Positions 25,387 through 34,701 are shown, numbered from the stretch's first letter. The stretch is 64,000 bases of DNA from JAYZDK01 sp964604165 (GCA_964604165.1 CAZRYF010000011.1:31291-95290), one strand, 5' to 3'. The notes: generated by a model not told the origin, from the sequence alone. Translations and numbers: made by a program.

Positions 25387-28300
25387 GGCCGCCGAGCCTC
25401 ATCGGAAGGGCCAAAGCTGAACACCTTGGACAACTCCATCAGGAGCGGGATCTCGTTGGTCTTGATCTTGCCTGACACAAACTCTGGGACCGAAGGCACA
25501 TAAGCCTCCCGCACGATGCGCATCAGCATGTCCGGGGTGGTCTTGACCACGCAGTCCGCGCGACCTCCCTTGGGCCGCCCGCGCCAGACCTCGCAGCCAT
25601 CTTGCTCCACGCTGACGGTCCACTTGCCGCTGTCTGCACCTCCAGAGGCACCGTTCTGGCCCTCCAAGGAGAAGTACCAGGACAAGGGCTTCTCCACCGC
25701 CTCGGGCTGAAAGCGCCCCTCAAACTCCTCAAAGAGCGCCTGGACCCCATCATCGTGGTCCTCCTCGACCGGCCCATCCTGCGGTTCCAGGGTACTCACA
25801 TCCAGCACCGAGCCCTCTCGCAAGGTGGCCACAGCCTGGCGTAGCAGCCGGGATGCCTCCCGGGCGGAGTCCGCTGCACGCATGCCTTCGGTGAGGCGGT
25901 GCAGCTCGCTCGCCAGGACAGGCGCCCCGATGCGTACCGTGACCGCCCGGCCCCGGGGAACAATCGCCCCCTTGGGCAGCACCTCAAAGGTGCCATCCAA
26001 AAAGATGGGGAGCACATCGACCCCTGTCTCCAGGGCCAGCTTGCCCACGAGGGGCTTGAAGGTTCCCAGGGTGCCGTCCAGACGGCGCGTACCTTCCGGG
26101 AACAGGAGCACCACGTTGCCCCCGTCGATGACCTCGCGGGCTTCCTCAAAGCTCCTGCGGAAGCTGCCGGAGCGATCCACCGGTTGGAGGTTGGTCAGCT
26201 GCTCGAAATAGGCCACCACCCACTTGTTGCCCTCAAAGAAGTAGTCCTTCGCCGCCAGTGCCACGAGCTTCTTTCCGTAGGCGCCCAGCGCGTACTTCAC
26301 CAGCCCCATGTCCAAGTGAGAGCAGTGGTTTGAAACCACGATGACCGGGCGGTTCTGGGGAATGAAGGCCCGACCGGTCACCTGGGTCCTGAGCAACTTC
26401 CCGTAGAGTTCCCGTTGGCTGGTTCGCAAAACGGTGCGGAGTGGCTGCACGAGGGGAGCAAAGATCTTGACCGTCTCCCGCACGTCTTCCTCGACCACGA
26501 TCTGGGGCCGAGGCGCAGCCACGAGCGCCTCCACATCCGCCACGGTCTCGCATCCCCCCAGCTCCTCCACCGAAGGCATGCCTTCAGTGACGCCATCCAA
26601 TGCTGCTGAAAGCTCCACCCACATCAGGGAGTCAAAGCCCAGGTCGGCCTGCATGCCAGTGCCCTCTTGCACCATGGAGAGATCCACTCCAGCCACCTTT
26701 GCGATGGCACCCCGCACAGGACCCGACCCCGCGCGCACGCCGGCGACCGGCTGGTTGGCGCTGGCGATGCGCTCGAGGATCTTCTTCACGTCGTTCCGCT
26801 TGACCTTCCTCGTGGCGGTCCTCGGCAGATCTGCGTCCACCATGTGGACCACAGCGGGCCGGAAGGTGACGGGCAGCTTGGCGATGGCGTTCTTCAAATT
26901 CTCCCGCGCCCGTGCGTGCACCGTGTGGCGATCCAGGTCCTCCTCTGTGCCCGGCACAGCAAGGAGCCCCAACCGCTCTCCTCCGCGGGGGTCCTCGATG
27001 CCCACCAGGGAGTACTCCTCCACATACTCCACGGTGCCCAAAAGGGTCTCCACATCGTCCAGGTAGATGTTCTCCCCGCTGGAGGTCACCACCACGTCCT
27101 TGGCGCGGCCCACAATGCACAGGCGCCCCTTGTGGTCCAGGCGCCCCAAGTCACCTGTCAAGAGCCAGCCATCCGCATCGATCACCGCATCGGTGGCCTC
27201 GGCGTTTCCGTAGTAGCCCTTCATCACGTTGGGCCCCTTGGCCACCACCTCACCCACCCCGTGTTCATCCGGATCGCGCACCTCGAGGGTTACCCCGGGA
27301 ATGGCCTTTCCCACGTGCCCCAACTGGCTGCCGGGATGGGCCTGGGCCACAGTCAACACGGGCGCAGCCTCCGTAAGGCCATAGCCCTCGGAGAGGTGGA
27401 GCCCGAGCCCCTGGAACAGCTCCTGGGTGTCCTTGGGCAAGGCCGCCCCCCCGGAGATCAGAAACCGAATGTTCCCCCCCAGGCGACCGTGCACGGACCC
27501 AAAGAGGATCTTGCCCACATCCAGACCGGTCTTCTTGCCGAGCATGCGGTTCAACGCCGTTCCCATGTCGAAGGCAAGCTGGAAAGCCGGCCCCTTGTCC
27601 TTGACCTGCCCCAGAATACGGCGCTCCAAGAGCTGCCAAAGAGCAGGGACCCCCACCATTCCCGTGATGCGCCCCTCCTTGAGGCCCCGGGTCAGGCTGT
27701 CACCGGTGAGCTCATCCAGGTACAGAATCCGGACCCCCCGGGACAAGGGCAGCAACAGGCCGCAGGTGAACTCAAAGGTGTGGTGCAAGGGAAGGACCGA
27801 GAGCATGCGGTCGTCTTCCTTGAGCTCAAACAAAGTACCCAGGCTCGCGATGAGGGCCGTGAGGTTGCCGTGGGTCAGCATGACCCCCTTCGGCAGCCCG
27901 GTGGTGCCGGACGTAAACAAGATGCTGGCCACGTCCTGGGAGGTCGCTTTCCGGGCGGGCAGTCCGTCGGTGGGTCCTTCCGCAGCGACCACGTGCATGT
28001 CCAGCATCCGGCCTGTCACCACATCCCCAAAGGCATCCCGGGCCTCTGCATCCAACAGCGCTCCCCAGATGGAGGCAGCGGCAGCAATGTTGGCAGCCTG
28101 CCCCTCCGAGAGTGTGGTCTCCACAGGCACCACCACCCCGCCGGCCAACAGGACCCCAAACCAGCACACCACCCAGTCTGGATGGTTGAGACCCGACAGC
28201 ATCACCCGGTCCCCGTCCGAGAGTCCCGCTTCCTGCAATCGGACCGCGGCCGCCCGCGCACGCCCCCGAAGGGCCCCGAAAGACATGCGGGAGAGGCCAT

Positions 28301-30053
28301 CGGACTGCACCTGCATCAGGGCTGGTGAGTGCTCGTAGCGCTCCGCAATCTCATCCAGGAAGCTCAACAGGTCGTCGTAACTCCGGAGGGCCTTGGATGG
28401 ACGATCGAGCTTCTCCTCGATCAAGGGAATCACGTGGCGCTCAATGCCTGGGACATGAACCTCCATGGTCCAGTGCCGCCAGTCGATCTCCTCCGGGTTC
28501 CAGACCAGCTTCTCCCTGTCGGCATCATTCAGCCGAGCGAAGGCCGACCGGGTATTGGCCGCGGAGAAACGGTAGTTGTGGGTGGCCATGAACGGCACAA
28601 ACTGGTCCATAATGAACGCGGTCTTTTCGTTGGCCTTGCCAAACCCCTTCAAGATGCGGGAGGAGGGCTCCAACAGAGGCTTGAGGGCCAACACCTCCGC
28701 ACCCACATCGTCCAGCACCTCGCTGACCCCAAAGGCCGTCTCCGCCATCCACCGGGGGCCCCACTTGTAGTAGAGGTCCGGAGAAATCGGCGTCGGCCCG
28801 TAGTGCATCTGCACCCAGTTTCCCAGGGGGCTGCCGGTGCCCTTGTTCTTGAAGTAGCGGCGCTTGTACAGGGAGACCAACTCGATGAACCGGTAGGTAA
28901 AGAACGGGTTCGAATCTGAGCTTCCAAACTGGTAGACCGGCTTGGCTGTGCCCTCGAGAAGCTCCGCCATCGCCAGCATCATGCCGGAACAGACCAGATC
29001 CACGGGGATGACATCCAGGACCGCATCCGGGTGGGATGGGTAGGCCAACAGCCCCTCCATGCCCATGTAGATCAGCGGAGCCGAGGTGTTGATTCCCTCG
29101 TTCCACCCGGGAAAAGGAAAGGCCAGGGAGGACTCAATGACCGCCGGCCGCACAATGGTGCAGGGCAGCCCCGATGCACAGAGCACCTGCTCGCCGATGG
29201 ACTTGGTGTAGGTATAGACGTTGTGCCAGCCCCAGAACTGTGCACGCTCCAGACCCGCCGCGATCAGGCGATCCGACTCGTAGCGCCGGCGCACCTTGGC
29301 CAGCTCATCCTCAAGGGCGGTGCCCCGTGCCGGCTCGTCACTGGCCAGGAGGTTCTTCTTTGCATCCGCAAGAAACTGGGACTCCCGGAAGGAGTCCCGA
29401 GAGCGGTGGCGCACATTCTCCACGAGATCGACGCACTCGGCGATCTCCTGGTCGGCGCTCCAGTGCTTTGGATCAAGGTCCCCAGCCTTTGGAAAGGGAA
29501 ACTCGTAGGGATGGACCTCGTCGATCTGGCCGGTACGATCCCCCGCCACGTAGCAGGTGCTCGTGTGCAGAAAGGCGATGTCCCCCAGGTCCTTGGCCAG
29601 AGCGACCAAAGACTGCATCCCAAAGGCGTTGACCTTCAGGGCTTCATCCAGGGGCGGGTTGAAATCCACAATCCCCGCGGAGTTGACCAGCACGTCCACG
29701 CGGCCCCGGAGCTTTTCTCGAAGCGCCTCGGAGACACCGGCGAACTCCTGGGACACGTCCCCGGCGATGGCGGTCACCTTCTCCTTCAGGAACGCCTCGT
29801 AGGCGGCCCCTGGATACCGCACCCGCAAAGGCTCAAAAACCCCCGCCGGGGCCACATCCGCCCAGAACCGCGCCTCAGAGTCCTGGTCCTTGCGGGGGCG
29901 CACCATGAGCCAGACATGGCCGATCTGCGGATAGTGGGTGAGCAGCATGGAGAGCCAGGTCTTTCCCAGAAAGCCCGTGCCTCCCACGACCAGAAGCTCC
30001 TTGCCTTCCAGCAGGGCGCCGACATCGAGTCGGCCTGTGCCGTTCCCGCTCAC
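25383..30053 (-). CDS. Five-domain lipid enzyme: acyl reductase, acyl-CoA ligase, ACP, acyltransferase, SCP2 (ElbD-like)
   Basis: The protein has 1556 residues with a GTG start overlapping the upstream stop. Residues 1-550 are a fatty acyl-CoA reductase (GGTGFLG at 24-30; Tyr280 and Lys284 in YTYTK). Residues about 560-1095 are an AMP-forming acyl ligase (FTSGTTGLPKGVMLTHG at 713; EGYGLTEAAP at 889). Residues about 1110-1180 are a carrier protein with phosphopantetheine Ser1142 (LGFDSLMW). Residues about 1200-1400 are a PlsC acyltransferase (H1243-x4-D1248; FPEGTRR at 1318). Residues about 1430-1550 look like an SCP2 sterol/lipid carrier. The domains would activate an acyl chain, reduce it and acylate a glycerol backbone. 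The set resembles ElbD of Myxococcus xanthus, a multifunctional ether-lipid enzyme. Confidence 0.88.
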   Translation of the reverse strand: MSGNGTGRLDVGALLEGKELLVVGGTGFLGKTWLSMLLTHYPQIGHVWLMVRPRKDQDSEARFWADVAPAGVFEPLRVRYPGAAYEAFLKEKVTAIAGDVSQEFAGVSEALREKLRGRVDVLVNSAGIVDFNPPLDEALKVNAFGMQSLVALAKDLGDIAFLHTSTCYVAGDRTGQIDEVHPYEFPFPKAGDLDPKHWSADQEIAECVDLVENVRHRSRDSFRESQFLADAKKNLLASDEPARGTALEDELAKVRRRYESDRLIAAGLERAQFWGWHNVYTYTKSIGEQVLCASGLPCTIVRPAVIESSLAFPFPGWNEGINTSAPLIYMGMEGLLAYPSHPDAVLDVIPVDLVCSGMMLAMAELLEGTAKPVYQFGSSDSNPFFTYRFIELVSLYKRRYFKNKGTGSPLGNWVQMHYGPTPISPDLYYKWGPRWMAETAFGVSEVLDDVGAEVLALKPLLEPSSRILKGFGKANEKTAFIMDQFVPFMATHNYRFSAANTRSAFARLNDADREKLVWNPEEIDWRHWTMEVHVPGIERHVIPLIEEKLDRPSKALRSYDDLLSFLDEIAERYEHSPALMQVQSDGLSRMSFGALRGRARAAAVRLQEAGLSDGDRVMLSGLNHPDWVVCWFGVLLAGGVVVPVETTLSEGQAANIAAAASIWGALLDAEARDAFGDVVTGRMLDMHVVAAEGPTDGLPARKATSQDVASILFTSGTTGLPKGVMLTHGNLTALIASLGTLFELKEDDRMLSVLPLHHTFEFTCGLLLPLSRGVRILYLDELTGDSLTRGLKEGRITGMVGVPALWQLLERRILGQVKDKGPAFQLAFDMGTALNRMLGKKTGLDVGKILFGSVHGRLGGNIRFLISGGAALPKDTQELFQGLGLHLSEGYGLTEAAPVLTVAQAHPGSQLGHVGKAIPGVTLEVRDPDEHGVGEVVAKGPNVMKGYYGNAEATDAVIDADGWLLTGDLGRLDHKGRLCIVGRAKDVVVTSSGENIYLDDVETLLGTVEYVEEYSLVGIEDPRGGERLGLLAVPGTEEDLDRHTVHARARENLKNAIAKLPVTFRPAVVHMVDADLPRTATRKVKRNDVKKILERIASANQPVAGVRAGSGPVRGAIAKVAGVDLSMVQEGTGMQADLGFDSLMWVELSAALDGVTEGMPSVEELGGCETVADVEALVAAPRPQIVVEEDVRETVKIFAPLVQPLRTVLRTSQRELYGKLLRTQVTGRAFIPQNRPVIVVSNHCSHLDMGLVKYALGAYGKKLVALAAKDYFFEGNKWVVAYFEQLTNLQPVDRSGSFRRSFEEAREVIDGGNVVLLFPEGTRRLDGTLGTFKPLVGKLALETGVDVLPIFLDGTFEVLPKGAIVPRGRAVTVRIGAPVLASELHRLTEGMRAADSAREASRLLRQAVATLREGSVLDVSTLEPQDGPVEEDHDDGVQALFEEFEGRFQPEAVEKPLSWYFSLEGQNGASGGADSGKWTVSVEQDGCEVWRGRPKGGRADCVVKTTPDMLMRIVREAYVPSVPEFVSGKIKTNEIPLLMELSKVFSFGPSDEARRP

Positions 30054-31675
30054 TTGGAGGCCTCCGCTTCAATGGCTGCGGGCACCGGATCCGGCGTCAC
30101 ATCCGCAATGAAGACCGGTGGCAGGTGCAGGCAGGTGATGTCCGGATCCTCCGGCGCAGTCTCCTTGGCCATGCGCAGCGCCTCGTCAAAGTTGCGAGCG
30201 GTCTCATAGCCCAGGATGCCCGGGATGTACTCGTTGTCCGCCCCCACCACGATCACACGCCCCAGGTGTTGGCGACCGTTCTCGCCCCAGTACCACATGT
30301 AGAAGGGGTGGGCCGGATGGTAGGCGTTCCCGGTCCGGTACATCTGGACGAAGGCCGGGTTCTTGGCGAACTCGCGCTCAAAGCGCTTGTGCAGCTCCAT
30401 GGCATCCCGGGTCTGGGTGAGGAACTTGTGGAAGAACTCCACGTAGGCCGGGTGCTGCTCCCGATCGAACTTGTCCGTGCAGGGGTGAAAGATGATCAGC
30501 GTCCCGCCCTTTCGAACTACCGGCGCCCCTCGATGCAGGTTGTAGAGGTAGCCCTCTGCCATGACCGCCACCAGGAGCGGATTCAGGACGCTGTTCACGT
30601 TGTAGGGACTGATGTAGGGGATGCCGGAGATCATGATGTCGCACTGGCCCTCAATGGGCACCAGGTACTGGTCGTAGGCCTTCTTCATTGTGTGTTCGTG
30701 GACGGCTTCCGTCTCGCCGGCAAACACGCCCGTCACGCCGTAGGGGGCGGGGACCTTCGAGAAGATGGCCTGTCGAGCGGGGGCCGGCAGAATGCCAAGG
30801 GTCCGCACCAGTCCCTTGAGGGCGCGCTCTTCGGCAGCGCTCAAGTCATCTTCATTCTTGGAGAGGAACTCCAGTGGCTTGTCGAACATGCGGTTGTTGA
30901 CCGTGGTCTCCACCGTGAACACCTTGCAGTGGCGGTTCACCAGCTTCCCCATGCGCACGATGCGGGTGTTCAGCTCGGAATCGTCCGGATCCATGTACGT
31001 ACCGCTCTTGCGGATGGCCTCTGGGGTGTGGTGGGCGCACAGGCTTCGATACCCGCAAAGCCCCACCGCCACTGACTTGTGGCCGCCATCCATGGGGACG
31101 AAGTTGAGGTTCACGTAGATGATGAGGTCGCTCTCCGCCGCCCTGCGGCTGATCTCCACCTCTTCGCCTTCCTCGGTGGTGCCCAGGAAGGTCATGCCAT
31201 CAGGCTTCTCAGCGTCGTGGTTGTAGAGGCGATCCGGCCAATAGTCATCAAAGATCTTCTTGCCGGTGATGTGCTTGACCTCGGGACCGGTCATGGGCCG
31301 GTGCAAGGAGGTGGCAATCACCATGTGGATGTCCGTGACCGCGTAGTCGGCCAGCTGCTCCAACACGACCTCCAACACCCGCTGCCGAATGTCCGGCTTC
31401 TTCATGGGGGGAAGCGGCAAGGAGATGTCATCCATGGCGATGGTGACCTTCATGCCTGGCTTCAACAGCGCGTGCAGTGGCTCGCAGCCGTAGGGGTGAT
31501 CGATGGCATACCGAATGGCTGCATCCACGTCTTCAAGAGGGGCAAGGGGGGGCTTCGGGTAGATCACCCGGGTGCCCACCGGCAAGTCCACCTCCACCAG
31601 CTGGGTCCCGGAAAAAAGGACCCGCGGCTTGGAGCGGTGATCGGTCGTGATGACACAGGGATGCGGCGTGCTCAT
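30050..31675 (-). CDS. LarA/DUF2088-like (lactate racemase fold) protein
   Basis: The protein has 541 residues, longer than typical LarA (about 420-430). Family features include VTIAMDDIS, IATSLHRPMTGPEVKHITG (the LarA G-x-H-R type motif), and LYNHDAEKPDG with a conserved His. Known LarA uses a nickel-pincer cofactor for lactate racemisation. I saw no larB, larC or larE genes here, so the activity may differ. The gene is placed 9 bp after the HAD gene and overlaps the multidomain enzyme by 4 bp. It therefore probably works on an intermediate of the same lipid pathway. Confidence 0.75.
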   Translation of the reverse strand: MSTPHPCVITTDHRSKPRVLFSGTQLVEVDLPVGTRVIYPKPPLAPLEDVDAAIRYAIDHPYGCEPLHALLKPGMKVTIAMDDISLPLPPMKKPDIRQRVLEVVLEQLADYAVTDIHMVIATSLHRPMTGPEVKHITGKKIFDDYWPDRLYNHDAEKPDGMTFLGTTEEGEEVEISRRAAESDLIIYVNLNFVPMDGGHKSVAVGLCGYRSLCAHHTPEAIRKSGTYMDPDDSELNTRIVRMGKLVNRHCKVFTVETTVNNRMFDKPLEFLSKNEDDLSAAEERALKGLVRTLGILPAPARQAIFSKVPAPYGVTGVFAGETEAVHEHTMKKAYDQYLVPIEGQCDIMISGIPYISPYNVNSVLNPLLVAVMAEGYLYNLHRGAPVVRKGGTLIIFHPCTDKFDREQHPAYVEFFHKFLTQTRDAMELHKRFEREFAKNPAFVQMYRTGNAYHPAHPFYMWYWGENGRQHLGRVIVVGADNEYIPGILGYETARNFDEALRMAKETAPEDPDITCLHLPPVFIADVTPDPVPAAIEAEASK

Positions 31676-31684
31676 GAAGGCTTC

Positions 31685-32362
31685 CTACTGACCGGGGGTG
31701 GGGCGATCCACATTCAGAATGGGCCACTGGTAGGCCAGCGCCAGGCGGCGCAGCTTCTTGTCGGGATTGATGCATTGGGGGTGGCCCACCACCGAGAGCA
31801 TGGGCACATCGGAAAAGGAGTCGGAGTAGGCCTGGCAGTGGGCAAGATCTTCCCCGTGTTCCCGGGCGTCGTCCGCCAGAATGCGGGCCTTGGTGGGACC
31901 GGCCACCACAGGGCGAAGGAGCTTTCCGGTGGCGTAGCCATCCTTCATCTCCAGGCGGTTGGTGATGGCATCATCCGCCCCCAGGTACCGGGCCAGGGGG
32001 GTCACCGTGACGTCCAGGGAGCCGGTGACCAGGACAATGCGGTATCCAGCGATCTTGCACTTCTCGATGAGGTCCACGGTTCCCCGAAAAATGCGGGGGC
32101 GAATCACCGCTTCAAAGACATCTTCCGAGAGGAGCACCATGCGGTCCTCGCTCATGCCCTTGTAATGGGAAAAGAGCATCTCGTTGAAGAGGCGCCGATC
32201 CCGAAGCTCGGCCGCCGCCATCAAAGGAGCCCAGATGGCGGCCCGACCCATGCGCCGCAGGCTGTCCATGGGGGACGACTGGTTCGCCAGGTACATGATC
32301 GTCGGGTGCACCAGATTGGTGCCGACCAAAGTCCCGTCGACATCGAAGTAGGCTGCGGGCAC
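31685..32362 (-). CDS. HAD-superfamily phosphatase (SerB-like, subfamily IB)
   Basis: The start is a GTG at 32362, 5 bp after GGAGG. This gives 225 residues beginning just before AAYFDVDGTLVG (nucleophile Asp7, acid Asp9). Motif II is LVTGSLDV and motif IV is YSDSFSDVPML. These are the residues of a Mg-dependent phosphomonoesterase of the phosphoserine-phosphatase type. It is the first gene of the ether-lipid-like operon, and removal of phosphate from a lipid head or backbone is a plausible role. Confidence 0.82.
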   Translation of the reverse strand: MPAAYFDVDGTLVGTNLVHPTIMYLANQSSPMDSLRRMGRAAIWAPLMAAAELRDRRLFNEMLFSHYKGMSEDRMVLLSEDVFEAVIRPRIFRGTVDLIEKCKIAGYRIVLVTGSLDVTVTPLARYLGADDAITNRLEMKDGYATGKLLRPVVAGPTKARILADDAREHGEDLAHCQAYSDSFSDVPMLSVVGHPQCINPDKKLRRLALAYQWPILNVDRPTPGQ

Positions 32363-32456
32363 TCTGCCTCCAAGGCGCGGGCGAGTAACCCGCCACCCCA
32401 CCCCCTTCCACATGTGGGGGGCGGGGCCGGGCTACCCTTTCGAGGAGGAACTCTCC

Positions 32457-33689
32457 GTGCAGCTCACCTTTACTTTCGACGTCGTCTGCCCCTACGCCTA
32501 CCTGGCCTCAACCCAGGTGGAGGCCCTGGCCAAGCGGGCAGGTGCATCCCTTTCGTGGCAGCCCGTCTTGTTGGGAGGACTCTTCAACCTCTTGGACGGC
32601 CCCTCCAGCCCCGCGGATTCCTGGCCCGTCGGCAAGCGGGAGCACAACCTAAGAGATCTTGCCCGCCAGGCAGAGTTGTTGGGCCATCCCTTGTCTCCTC
32701 CCCCGGAGCATCCCCGGCGAACCGTCGGGGCCATGCGCTTGTTGGTGGCAGCCAATCCTGAAACCCGTCCCGCCCTCGCCCACCGTCTGTTCGAAGCCTA
32801 TTGGAAGCACGGCGAGGACATTTCAGATGGGGAGGTCCTCGACCGGTACGCCACCGAGGCAGGAGTGGACCCGGCGTGCAGGGAAGAGCCCGCCGTGAAA
32901 GAGGCGCTTCGTCAACGCACCCAGGATGCGTTCGACCAAGGCATATTCGGGGTGCCCACCCTTGGGGTGGGAGACGAGTGGTGGTGGGGTGCTGACCGCC
33001 TGGACCAGGTCGCGGCTGCCTTGGGGCTGACCCCGACGCCGCCTACACCCTCGGCACAAACCGGTCGCAGGCTGCGCTTCTTCCACGACTTCTCAAGCCC
33101 CTTTGCCTTCCTGGCCTCCCAGCAGGTGGATCGAATCGCGGCTGCACACGGAGCCAAACTGGAGCACGTTCCCATCCTGCTTGGCGCGCTCTTTCAAGAG
33201 ATAGGCACCCCCATGATTCCCCTGTTTGAAATGAGCGAATCCCGACGAAACTGGATGTCCAGGGATCTTCACAGGTGGGCATCCTGGTGGAAGGTGCCCT
33301 TTCAATTCGCATCGGTCTTTCCCTTGCGCACCGTCGCGCCCCTGCGGGTCTCACTCCTGGAGCCCGCCGCAGTAGACTGCATGTACAGGGCCGCCTGGCA
33401 AGACGACCGAGACATTGGTGAGCCCGGGGTGTTGGTGGAGGTTCTGAACGCCTCAGGGTTTGACGGGCAAGCGCTGATGGAGGGCACGCAAGCCCCAGCG
33501 ATCAAGGCACGACTTCGGGAGAACACCGCGCTGGCCGCCGGTCTTGGCGTCTGCGGCGTGCCCACCTTTCAAGTGGACGACGGGCCCTTGTTCTGGGGAC
33601 AGGACCGGCTCCACATGGTGGAGCGCGCCCTCCAGGGATGGGTACCCAAGATCGACGAGGAGCGGGGGCCTGTGGGAAGATTCCTTTAG
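32457..33689 (+). CDS. Tandem HCCA-isomerase/DsbA-like protein
   Basis: The start is a GTG at 32457 after AGGAGGAACT, giving 410 residues. Two related thioredoxin-fold modules are fused. The first begins FTFDVVCPYAYLAS and ends GIFGVPTLGVGDEWWWGADRL. The second begins FFHDFSSPFAFLAS and ends GVCGVPTFQVDDGPLFWGQDRL. This is the 2-hydroxychromene-2-carboxylate isomerase / kappa glutathione-transferase family, where the enzyme is normally a single module of about 200 residues. The catalytic Ser is kept in module 2 (SSPFAFL) but is Cys in module 1 (VCPYAYL). Substrate unknown. Confidence 0.82.
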   Translation: MQLTFTFDVVCPYAYLASTQVEALAKRAGASLSWQPVLLGGLFNLLDGPSSPADSWPVGKREHNLRDLARQAELLGHPLSPPPEHPRRTVGAMRLLVAANPETRPALAHRLFEAYWKHGEDISDGEVLDRYATEAGVDPACREEPAVKEALRQRTQDAFDQGIFGVPTLGVGDEWWWGADRLDQVAAALGLTPTPPTPSAQTGRRLRFFHDFSSPFAFLASQQVDRIAAAHGAKLEHVPILLGALFQEIGTPMIPLFEMSESRRNWMSRDLHRWASWWKVPFQFASVFPLRTVAPLRVSLLEPAAVDCMYRAAWQDDRDIGEPGVLVEVLNASGFDGQALMEGTQAPAIKARLRENTALAAGLGVCGVPTFQVDDGPLFWGQDRLHMVERALQGWVPKIDEERGPVGRFL

Positions 33690-33695
33690 CCCGGG

Positions 33696-33858
33696 CTAGG
33701 AGGCTGTAGCGCATTGCTCCCGTCGACTGGCTTGCCCACGCAATTCCAGACACTTCCGCTCGTCGGTCACATGTCCAGACATGTTCCCTCCTCCCGTAAG
33801 CACCTGTAATCACATGTGCGGAGCCATTCTCGGTCCGCAATGCGCTACAGCCTCCTAG
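33696..33858. mobile_element. MITE-like element with 22-bp perfect terminal inverted repeats
   Basis: A 163-bp stretch is bounded by perfectly matching inverted arms at 33696-33717 and 33837-33858. After an outer CTAG the core arm reads GAGGCTGTAGCGCATTGC. The matching stops exactly at both outer and inner ends. If CTAG is the target duplication it fits the YTAR target of IS5-group transposases, and the arms are 18 bp. The interior has no ORF and contains repeated ACATGT motifs. No transposase is present, so it is a non-autonomous candidate. It lies between two + strand genes, 6 bp after the first. Confidence 0.72.
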
Positions 33859-33870
33859 GAGAAGACGGAC

Positions 33871-34701
33871 TTGCTGGTACTCCAACGCACGTACAAGGAC
33901 GGCGTACCCGGCCCCTTGAACCTCTTCTTGGAGGGGATTCTCGTGGCCCTGCTCGGGGCGACCTTTGCGGGCTGGCTCTTTCCCGATGAAGCCAGTCTCC
34001 TGGCCGTTTTTCTGGCCGCAGTATCCACCACGGACTCCATGGAGCGTCTGCTCCTTTGGAACCGAGACCAGATCTTCGACCAACAGCGCCCCCCGCGTGA
34101 AGCCAACATCGAGCTCGCCTTGTTCCTGCTCGTCCTGTTCGCAGGAACGACCACGGGATTCTCGATCCTGGCCCTCGGTCTCCCCCTGGATGCTGCCGAG
34201 TTCCTCTTCGACCACCAGCTGAAGGACTACGGCGGACAGAGCATCAAGGACCTCACCTTTGGCACCCCCGTGGCGCTGCTCCTCCACAACACCTACGTGG
34301 TGCTGTTCTTCTTCATCCTGGCCATTCCCTTCCGCCAGGGAGGCATCATGCTGGCCGTGGCCTGGAACGCCTCGGTCTGGGCTGCAGCCTTTTCCACCAT
34401 GGCGCGGAACTGGTCTGCCACGGATGGCCCCGGATTGATCGAGGCCTATGTTCGAATTCTCGGAGCCTGCGCCCCCCACATGGCCCTGGAAGCGGCCGCC
34501 TATTGTCTCGCCGGTCTGGCAGGGGTTTTTCTCTCCAAGGCCCTGCTGAAATACAGCCTGGAGTCCAAGGAGCTGGGATCTGTGCTGAATTCGGTCGGTT
34601 TAATGCTGGCATTGGCAGGGTTTCTGGTAGTGTCAGGAGCCCTCTGGGAGGGTTTCGTCGCCCCACGATTGCTTTCCGTTCTCGTGGGTTCGCCCGTTTG
34701 A
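33871..34701 (+). CDS. SpoIIM-like (DUF95) integral membrane protein
   Basis: The protein has 276 residues from a TTG, with AGGAG at 33857-33861 whose first bases are the edge of the MITE-like element. It has five to six hydrophobic helices. The pattern LTFGTPVALLLHNTYVVL, followed by APHMALEAAAYCLAGLAGVFLS, matches the stage II sporulation protein M family. That family is widespread outside spore-formers, and its function there is not well known. An asymmetric N-terminus ends in LLLWNRDQIFDQQRPPRE. It could have been co-transcribed with the upstream tandem-domain gene before the element inserted. Confidence 0.68.
   Translation: MLVLQRTYKDGVPGPLNLFLEGILVALLGATFAGWLFPDEASLLAVFLAAVSTTDSMERLLLWNRDQIFDQQRPPREANIELALFLLVLFAGTTTGFSILALGLPLDAAEFLFDHQLKDYGGQSIKDLTFGTPVALLLHNTYVVLFFFILAIPFRQGGIMLAVAWNASVWAAAFSTMARNWSATDGPGLIEAYVRILGACAPHMALEAAAYCLAGLAGVFLSKALLKYSLESKELGSVLNSVGLMLALAGFLVVSGALWEGFVAPRLLSVLVGSPV

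Noticed and set aside
26667..28328. A 553-codon + strand frame inside the multidomain lipid enzyme
   Set aside because: Antisense to a gene with intact ligase and carrier motifs. His/Pro/Arg-rich shadow.
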